A stretch of 10,637 nt of DNA. Origin: CAADGY01 sp900696665 (GTDB lineage: Bacteria; Acidobacteriota; Terriglobia; Bryobacterales; Bryobacteraceae). Positions 1 to 3,850 of the stretch are shown here, piece after piece (positions within the stretch are counted from its first letter, which is position 1; each line of letters starts with the position of its first letter). The notes beneath the pieces were generated by a model. That model ran no database searches and was not told the DNA's origin. It saw only the letters and a list, made by a program, of their open reading frames with translations. Position numbers and translations under genes: made by a program. The stretch is from positions 1 to 10,637 of the forward strand of contig JAPSFM010000152.1 in NCBI GenBank assembly GCA_035063885.1, written 5' to 3'.

Positions 1-437
1 ACGTATGGAGTGCGTCCGCTCGCCGCAATGGCGGCAAGAATATCCGATCCTGCGAACCCGTGGTTAAGCAGATCGCGTGCGCCACTTCCGGCATCGTCCT
101 CGGATGCTTCCACCGATCGCATGAGTGCCTGTTCCCCGCCGGCGATGATTCCTTGTACCAAGTTGGAAGGAATATTGAAGGTGGGCTGGCATTCAGACGC
201 ATCGAGAACGCCAAGGCGGCCGCTGGTACCCGCGCCAATATAAAAGAGGCGGCCGCCAGAGTGGATGGCCGAAACGATTGCGTCCACGGCTGTAGCAATC
301 TGCGGGATCTCCGGCGCCACGGCATCGGCAACCTTGCGGTCCTCTTCGTTCATGATCCGGAGAATCTGTTCTGTTGGAAGGGAGTCGATATGCGTGGAGG
401 CGGGGTTTCGCTGTTCGGTGAGAAGTTCCTCAAACAT
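1..437 (-). CDS. murQ: N-acetylmuramic acid 6-phosphate etherase (MurQ), N-terminal part, cut by window edge
   Basis: MurQ cleaves the lactyl ether of MurNAc-6-phosphate to give GlcNAc-6-phosphate and D-lactate, a cytoplasmic step of cell-wall recycling. About 145 residues are visible, reading off the left edge; full-length family members are near 300. The N-terminus has the family LTEQRNPAS block, then the SIS-domain phosphosugar loop IGAGTSGRLG at about 67-76, followed directly by LDASECQPTF. Glu82 in SEC and Glu113 in EASEDD align with the catalytic glutamates Glu83 and Glu114 of E. coli MurQ. The visible part ends in AASGRTPY, a typical SIS segment. I chose the ATG at 437 because the family N-terminus begins there. 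The frame stays open upstream with TTG codons at 461 and 473, and no good ribosome site is seen. It lies downstream of erpA in the same direction, 98 bp away, with a hairpin between, so co-transcription is uncertain. Function is confident from the motif match. Confidence 0.95.
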   Translation of the reverse strand, partial: MFEELLTEQRNPASTHIDSLPTEQILRIMNEEDRKVADAVAPEIPQIATAVDAIVSAIHSGGRLFYIGAGTSGRLGVLDASECQPTFNIPSNLVQGIIAGGEQALMRSVEASEDDAGSGARDLLNHGFAGSDILAAIAASGRTPY

Positions 438-479
438 AAGTGCGGTGAGGTATCCGTTCAAGTGATAGAACAAGGAAGG

Positions 480-512
480 GTTCCGGGCACACCCCTGCCG
501 TGAACCCGGAAC
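480..512 (-). terminator. Hairpin between erpA and murQ, possible terminator or attenuator
   Basis: GTTCCGGG at 480-487 pairs perfectly with CCCGGAAC at 505-512. A further CAC/GTG (488-490 with 500-502) can extend the stem across a two-base bulge, leaving a 9-nt loop. It begins 24 bases after the erpA stop. On the minus strand it is followed by CCTTCCTTG rather than a clean T run, so intrinsic termination would be weak. It may instead be a partial terminator or an mRNA-stabilising structure. Confidence 0.4.
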
Positions 513-535
513 AAAATCTGCGCTTTGTGCGGATA

Positions 536-859
536 CTAAGCCTGGAAAGAACTGCCGCAGCCGCAGGTGGACTTCACATTCGGGTTGCCGAACTTGAAGC
601 CGGAACCTTCGAGCGTCTCGACATAGTCTACTTCGGCACCGTCCAAATAAAGCAAGCTAGCCTGGTCGATGAATACCTTAAGACCATCGAAGGCGTAAGT
701 CTTGTCCAACATGTTGGGGCTATTCTCGAAAGCCATCGAATAACTGAACCCGGAACAGCCGCCTCCTACGACCGCGATGCGGAGCCCCGCAGGCTTGGGA
801 TCCTGCGTGTCTATGATCTCCTTTACTTTCTCGACTGCGCGCTCAGTCAACTGAATCAT
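536..859 (-). CDS. erpA: A-type iron-sulfur cluster carrier/insertion protein (ErpA/IscA/HesB family)
   Basis: This 107-residue cytoplasmic protein accepts an Fe-S cluster from the assembly scaffold and passes it to target enzymes. The whole protein is one HesB/IscA domain of normal length. The three conserved cluster-ligand cysteines are present: Cys35 in GGGCSGFSY, and Cys99 and Cys101 in the C-terminal STCGCGSSF. The LEGSGFKFGNPN segment (about 83-94) is typical of the ErpA/SufA branch. The reading frame runs open upstream to about 1039, but the start at 859 is preferred: GGGAGGGGGAG lies a few bases upstream as a strong ribosome site, and MIQLTERAVEKV matches the family N-terminus. The gene is divergent from the ECF sigma gene and upstream of murQ. 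A 7-bp inverted repeat (924-947) lies 65-88 bases before the start. Assignment to ErpA rather than IscA or SufA is not certain, because no isc or suf genes are in view. Confidence 0.93.
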   Translation of the reverse strand: MIQLTERAVEKVKEIIDTQDPKPAGLRIAVVGGGCSGFSYSMAFENSPNMLDKTYAFDGLKVFIDQASLLYLDGAEVDYVETLEGSGFKFGNPNVKSTCGCGSSFQA

Positions 860-923
860 TAATGAATCTCCCCCTCCCGGTGAGTTCTCTCTAAAAACCC
901 ATTTTACCGAGAGCATGCGTGGT

Positions 924-947
924 TTTCTACACCATTCGACGTAGAAA
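924..947. promoter_or_regulatory. Inverted repeat TTTCTAC-N10-GTAGAAA in the erpA/sigma divergent region
   Basis: TTTCTAC (924-930) and GTAGAAA (941-947) are perfect 7-bp arms around a 10-base spacer. The site lies 65-88 bases upstream of the erpA start and about 130 bases upstream of the sigma factor start. A dimeric repressor or activator site (for example of an Rrf2/IscR-type regulator) is an inference from position and symmetry. The sequence does not match the IscR consensuses I know. No convincing -35/-10 pair was found next to it. Confidence 0.35.
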
Positions 948-1036
948 CTCTGCGGGACGATTCGAAAATCTGTTATCTTTATGCAATAGTGGCACTTCCG
1001 CCTGCGAGAGCGGGCATTGGGCTGGTAGCCGGCAGA

Positions 1037-1065
1037 CACCGAACTGTGTTGTAACCCGTTCGGTG
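1037..1065 (+). promoter_or_regulatory. Perfect 8-bp inverted repeat just upstream of the ECF sigma gene
   Basis: CACCGAAC (1037-1044) and GTTCGGTG (1058-1065) are exact reverse complements separated by 13 bases, ending 14 bases before the ATG at 1080. As DNA it could be an operator. As RNA it would form a leader hairpin next to the translation start, which has only a weak ribosome site. The left arm contains GAAC, the core of many ECF -35 elements, but no -10 element sits at the usual 16-17 base distance, so I do not call an ECF promoter here. Confidence 0.45.
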
Positions 1066-1079
1066 ATGGTCACGTCGGA

Positions 1080-1751
1080 ATGAACATGAGCGGCTTTAGC
1101 GGCGTTCTTCCATTCCCTGCTGCCGGCGATGTGCCTCAGGCGAAAACGAGAGTGGACTATCGGAAATCCGAGGAAGCCGATCTTGTCCGGCGTGTCCAGG
1201 CTAAAGACGAGACGGCGTTCCGCGAGATCGTTGAGCGCTACCAAGCCAAGGTGTTTTCGATCATCTACGGTATCTTGCGCAACCGTAACGATGCCGAAGA
1301 CATCGCCCAGCAGGTTTTCTCGAAGGTATATTTCTCTATTGGAAATTTCGACTTCCGTAGCTCGCTTCTAACCTGGATCTACAAGATCACCGTAAACGAG
1401 TGTTACGATTACCTGCGGAAGAAGCGCGTCAGGAAGCTGGTATACGAAAGCGACTTTTCCGAGGAAGATACTCTACGGATGGAGAACTCGGAGGCGGCCG
1501 CCGATCCGGGTTCGCGAATCGACACAGATCTTGCACGGCGGGATTACATCATGAAGTTGTTGTCGAAGGTATCGGAGGAAGATAGAACGCTGATTTTGTT
1601 GAAGGAATTGGAAGGGCATTCGGTAGAAGAGTTGGCCCAGATGATGGGAATGAACGAAAATACGATCAAGGTCAAGCTCTTCCGGGCGAGGCAGAAGCTG
1701 GTGAAGGCAGCGCAGCGGTTATCGCGCACACCTGGCACAGTTCTGGCCTGA
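1080..1751 (+). CDS. ECF-family (extracytoplasmic function) RNA polymerase sigma factor
   Basis: This 223-residue protein directs RNA polymerase to a specific promoter set in response to an envelope signal. Sigma region 2 spans about 46-118: DETAFREIVERYQAKVF, then DAEDIAQQVF (71-80, region 2.2), and LLTWIYKITVNECYDYLRKK (96-115, regions 2.3-2.4). An acidic linker (about 120-155) follows. Sigma region 4 spans about 158-210, with the helix-turn-helix HSVEELAQMMGMNENTIKVK and FRARQKL. Sigma-1.1 and region 3 are absent, as expected for ECF sigmas. The roughly 35 residues before region 2 are longer than usual and low in motif content. ATG codons at 1080 and 1086 are both possible; neither has a strong ribosome site. 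A membrane anti-sigma gene and a Spy-like gene follow on the same strand, so this is probably an anti-sigma-controlled, self-regulating unit. The signal it responds to cannot be read from the sequence. Confidence 0.95.
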   Translation: MNMSGFSGVLPFPAAGDVPQAKTRVDYRKSEEADLVRRVQAKDETAFREIVERYQAKVFSIIYGILRNRNDAEDIAQQVFSKVYFSIGNFDFRSSLLTWIYKITVNECYDYLRKKRVRKLVYESDFSEEDTLRMENSEAAADPGSRIDTDLARRDYIMKLLSKVSEEDRTLILLKELEGHSVEELAQMMGMNENTIKVKLFRARQKLVKAAQRLSRTPGTVLA

Positions 1752-1783
1752 TAAGGGGATCGATCGTTTTAAAGAATACTGTT

Positions 1784-1819
1784 TCACCAGATAGCCGGGC
1801 GTCAGACCCGCGATGGTGA
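1784..1819 (+). other. Imperfect stem-loop in the sigma/anti-sigma intergenic gap
   Basis: TCACCA (1784-1789) pairs with TGGTGA (1814-1819), and inside it CGGG (1796-1799) pairs with CCCG (1807-1810) around a 7-base loop, with an asymmetric internal loop between the two stems. It sits in the 105-bp gap after the sigma stop and 37 bases before the anti-sigma start. It lacks a T run, so it is not a good intrinsic terminator. It might set relative expression of the two genes or be fortuitous. Confidence 0.25.
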
Positions 1820-1856
1820 CAGACAGGGTGATGTGAAGAATCTTTGAGGGAAGAAC

Positions 1857-2321
1857 ATGCATAGGCCTACTGAAGAAGGTCTTGAGGGGTATCTCGAAGG
1901 GACCATCGAAACGAGGCTGAGGCGGGAGTTCGAACGGCATCTTGACGCTTGTGATCAATGTCGGGCTACAGTGCGAAGCATGAAGGATCAGCGATATCTG
2001 ATTTCTCAATTGCGCGCAGAGGAGCCGATTGAACCCGCTCCGGATTTCTACGCACGTGTAATAGAGCGCATCGAGTCACAACGCTATGGATCCGTGTGGT
2101 CGTTATTTCTGGATCCGGCGTTCGGCCGCCGCCTCTTTTATGCGTCCGTTACACTTCTCGTGTTGCTCGGGACTTACCTGGTTTCGACCGAGCCCGTGGG
2201 CCCCGCTCACCCAAGGCCGGAATCCGTGTTTGTCGCCGTCGAACGCCAGTCCCCGCCGAGTACGGAAATACAGCGCGAGCGGGATACCATCTTGGTAAAT
2301 CTGGCCACGTACCCGGATTAG
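1857..2321 (+). CDS. Zinc-finger (ZAS-type) single-pass transmembrane anti-sigma factor
   Basis: This 154-residue protein probably binds the ECF sigma factor encoded just upstream and holds it inactive at the membrane. The N-terminal cytoplasmic part has EEGLEGYLEGTIETRLRREF followed by HLDACDQC, giving the His28-x3-Cys32-x2-Cys35 motif of zinc-binding anti-sigma domains (zf-HC2). A linker with DFYARVIERIE (about 63-73) follows. One hydrophobic segment of about 18 residues (92-109), preceded by Arg91-Arg92, makes a single membrane span with the N-terminus inside. The periplasmic tail is about 45 residues, Pro-rich at first, with no recognised sensor domain. The start is supported by TTTGAGGGAAGAAC directly before the ATG. 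It is followed after 6 bp by a membrane-anchored helical protein that could supply the periplasmic sensing this protein lacks. Partnership with the sigma factor is inferred from motif and gene order. Confidence 0.88.
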   Translation: MHRPTEEGLEGYLEGTIETRLRREFERHLDACDQCRATVRSMKDQRYLISQLRAEEPIEPAPDFYARVIERIESQRYGSVWSLFLDPAFGRRLFYASVTLLVLLGTYLVSTEPVGPAHPRPESVFVAVERQSPPSTEIQRERDTILVNLATYPD

Positions 2322-2327
2322 TTATCC

Positions 2328-2720
2328 ATGTTCGATGACACCCGTGCTTCCTGGCAAAATCCCCGTATCCTATCCACTCTCCTCCTGGTATTTCTCTGCG
2401 GCGCTGCGGTTGGCGTGCTGGCCATGAGGTCCGGGGCACACGACACGCTGCGCCGGTCCGCCGACCCAGAGGAAGCGCGCGAGTCCGGACGTGACGCCAT
2501 GCTGGAGCGCTTTAAGAAGGAGTTGAATCTCCGCCCTGACCAGACGGAACAGATGGAACTGGTGCTAGATGATTTCTGGAAGTATTATCAGACGCTGCAA
2601 GCCCAGATGGATGAAGTGCGGGCGACGGGAAAAGACCGAATTCTGCGCATTCTGGATGCCGATCAGCGGAAGCGATTCGAGCGGATGGTCAGCGATCTCC
2701 AGACCCGTCAGATCCGTTAA
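2328..2720 (+). CDS. Membrane-anchored Spy/CpxP/CnrX-like (LTxxQ, metal_resist type) periplasmic protein
   Basis: This 130-residue protein has an N-terminal hydrophobic segment (about 14-33) followed by a charged, almost entirely helical periplasmic domain. Two LTxxQ-like turns are visible: LNLRPDQTEQM (near 65-75) and LDADQRKRFERM (near 107-118). They bracket a long helix containing LDDFWKYYQTLQAQMDEVR. This is the layout of Spy/CpxP chaperone-sensors and of the CnrX-type metal sensors. The only histidine in the periplasmic part is in GAHDTL, so the His-rich nickel/cobalt site of CnrX is not evident. The cysteine in the hydrophobic segment (VFLCG) does not form a normal lipobox, so a retained membrane anchor is more likely than a lipoprotein. 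It starts 6 bp after the anti-sigma stop, without a clear ribosome site, suggesting translational coupling. A role as sensor or modulator of the anti-sigma factor is inference; a simple periplasmic chaperone is the alternative. Confidence 0.72.
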   Translation: MFDDTRASWQNPRILSTLLLVFLCGAAVGVLAMRSGAHDTLRRSADPEEARESGRDAMLERFKKELNLRPDQTEQMELVLDDFWKYYQTLQAQMDEVRATGKDRILRILDADQRKRFERMVSDLQTRQIR

Positions 2721-2730
2721 ACAGCCTGGA

Positions 2731-2755
2731 AGCCCGGAGCTTATCCCTCCGGGCT
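2731..2755 (+). terminator. Hairpin terminator closing the sigma operon, possibly bidirectional
   Basis: AGCCCGGAG (2731-2739) pairs perfectly with CTCCGGGCT (2747-2755) around a 7-base loop, forming a GC-rich 9-bp stem. It lies 10 bases after the last stop of the sigma operon and 16 bases beyond the stop of the convergent FecR-domain gene, so it can serve both. The plus strand continues ATTCTACAG and the minus strand TCCAGGCTGTTT, so the T tracts are poor. The position between convergent genes is the stronger evidence. Confidence 0.65.
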
Positions 2756-2771
2756 ATTCTACAGAAGCCGG

Positions 2772-3770
2772 TTAGCGGCCGCGGCCGCCGGAGGACTGGC
2801 GGGGAGCCGCACTTTCAGAAGTCCTTACGCTCGGCGCAGGAGCGGCTGCAGCCGCCGAGCCGCCTCTCGGAGCCGATGGATAACCACCCGAGATGCGAGG
2901 AGCTGTTCTGTAGCCCAAATTGGAGTTGTACCGCGGTTCGTATATCCCTCCCCCACCTTGCTGCGGCGCACGCCATACCCGGGGTTCGTAAACCTGAAAA
3001 ACCTGGCGCGGGCTCCAGAACTGATATCCGAAGGGGCTGTAGAAGGAGTTGCGATAGGGCACGTAGGTCAGCATGCCGAAATACGGATTCCACAGCCATC
3101 CGCTGGAGCGCCAGTCAGAGGACGACCGGCGGACAGAGTTCGCCGCGGAAACATTCGCCATCGCAAGGTATCCGGCGCGCCTTTGAGCCCACCTGTACAG
3201 AGCGTCACCGTCTTCTTCGTCAAACTTCACAGGCTCCGCCGCGGAATCCGACAGAGCAAGCTCACGTCCATCTTTTACTTTGACGGTGGCGATCTCGGCG
3301 GATCTGCCGACCCGTGCCTCCCCGTCATAGACCTTCAGCACGGCAGGCTGCGCATCCAACCGGAACAATCCGCGTTTGGCGACCTCGATGGTGTGATCAC
3401 TCGCGACCACAGTGATATTGTTGTCTTCGAGCAACTCCACACATTCGATGAGAATGGAACCCCGAACCAGCTCAATCCTGGTATCGATTAAGCGACTGGA
3501 AAGCATCTTGATTGCGCTGTCTTCACCAATGCGGAGAAAAACCCCTGGAGTGAGAAGCACTTCGGCTCTACCCCTCCCGGTGCGTAATACAGCGCCTTCT
3601 TCGATCTCCGGAAACTTCCCAAACTTCGGCTCCACGGGTTTTTCCGCCAGGAACACTTCCCCTTCAATGTAGTGGACCAACCCGGAATGGGCCGAGATTA
3701 CGGATTGGGCGTAACCGATCGCTGCCGTACAGGCCAGTGCTGCAAAGATTGCTGGCACTCTGCGGGTCAT
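2772..3770 (-). CDS. Exported FecR-domain protein with aromatic-rich and Gly/Ala/Pro-rich C-terminus
   Basis: This 332-residue protein has a signal peptide (about 1-21, ending GYA before QS), then a FecR-like beta domain at about 30-180. The core reads GAVLRTGRGRAEVLLTPG, then FLRIGEDSAI and IELVRGSILIE. A conserved-looking YRWAQRRAGYLAMANVSAAN block follows. Next comes an aromatic segment (about 220-270; WLWNPYFGMLTYVPY, SPFGYQFWSP). The last 60 residues are rich in Gly, Ala, Pro, Ser and Arg and probably disordered. The ATG at 3770 is chosen because AGGGAGG sits four bases upstream; the GTG at 3773 would abut the ribosome site. Unlike classical FecR it has no cytoplasmic anti-sigma part and no lasting membrane anchor, so a role in iron-citrate signalling is not supported. 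Similar architectures are common in Acidobacteria; their function is unknown. It converges with the sigma operon across the 2731-2755 hairpin. Confidence 0.82.
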   Translation of the reverse strand: MTRRVPAIFAALACTAAIGYAQSVISAHSGLVHYIEGEVFLAEKPVEPKFGKFPEIEEGAVLRTGRGRAEVLLTPGVFLRIGEDSAIKMLSSRLIDTRIELVRGSILIECVELLEDNNITVVASDHTIEVAKRGLFRLDAQPAVLKVYDGEARVGRSAEIATVKVKDGRELALSDSAAEPVKFDEEDGDALYRWAQRRAGYLAMANVSAANSVRRSSSDWRSSGWLWNPYFGMLTYVPYRNSFYSPFGYQFWSPRQVFQVYEPRVWRAPQQGGGGIYEPRYNSNLGYRTAPRISGGYPSAPRGGSAAAAAPAPSVRTSESAAPRQSSGGRGR

Positions 3771-3781
3771 CACGCCTCCCT

Positions 3782-3791
3782 GATAGCTATC
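3782..3791. repeat. 10-bp palindrome GATAGCTATC in the leader of the FecR-domain gene
   Basis: GATAGCTATC is a perfect self-complementary 10-mer, centred about 16 bases upstream of the ATG at 3770 and just upstream of the ribosome site. ATAGC recurs nearby on the minus strand (AATAGCGACAGGATAGC). A small operator is possible, but a 10-base palindrome can arise by chance. Confidence 0.25.
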
Positions 3792-3817
3792 CTGTCGCTA
3801 TTAGGGACGCCTGTCAA
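3789..3817 (-). promoter_or_regulatory. Candidate sigma-70-type promoter for the FecR-domain gene
   Basis: On the minus strand a perfect TTGACA (3817-3812) is followed after 17 bases by CAGGAT (3794-3789), a weak -10 (A, A and T of the consensus kept). Transcription would begin near 3782, at the palindrome, giving a leader of about 12 bases containing the ribosome site. The -35 match is strong and the -10 is poor. Confidence 0.35.
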
Positions 3818-3850
3818 CCGCGTTTCGTTGCAAACCACAGTGTAAGCAAG

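Noticed and set aside
860..1039. N-terminal extension of the Fe-S carrier up to a start near 1039
   Set aside because: The family N-terminus begins at the codon at 859, which has a strong ribosome site; the added 60 residues have no family match and look non-coding.
1037..1065. ECF-type promoter using GAAC in the left arm of the inverted repeat
   Set aside because: The only CGTT/CGTC-like -10 candidates lie about 12 or 28 bases away instead of about 16, so spacing rules out a normal ECF promoter.
2328..2720. Lipoprotein assignment for the Spy-like protein based on the VFLCG cysteine
   Set aside because: The residue before the cysteine is Leu, not Gly/Ala/Ser, and the hydrophobic stretch continues for about nine residues after it, as in a membrane anchor.
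1080..3770. FecI/FecR iron-signalling pair formed by the ECF sigma and the FecR-domain protein
   Set aside because: The genes converge, the FecR-domain protein lacks a cytoplasmic anti-sigma region, the sigma has its own zinc-finger anti-sigma, and no TonB receptor is in view.
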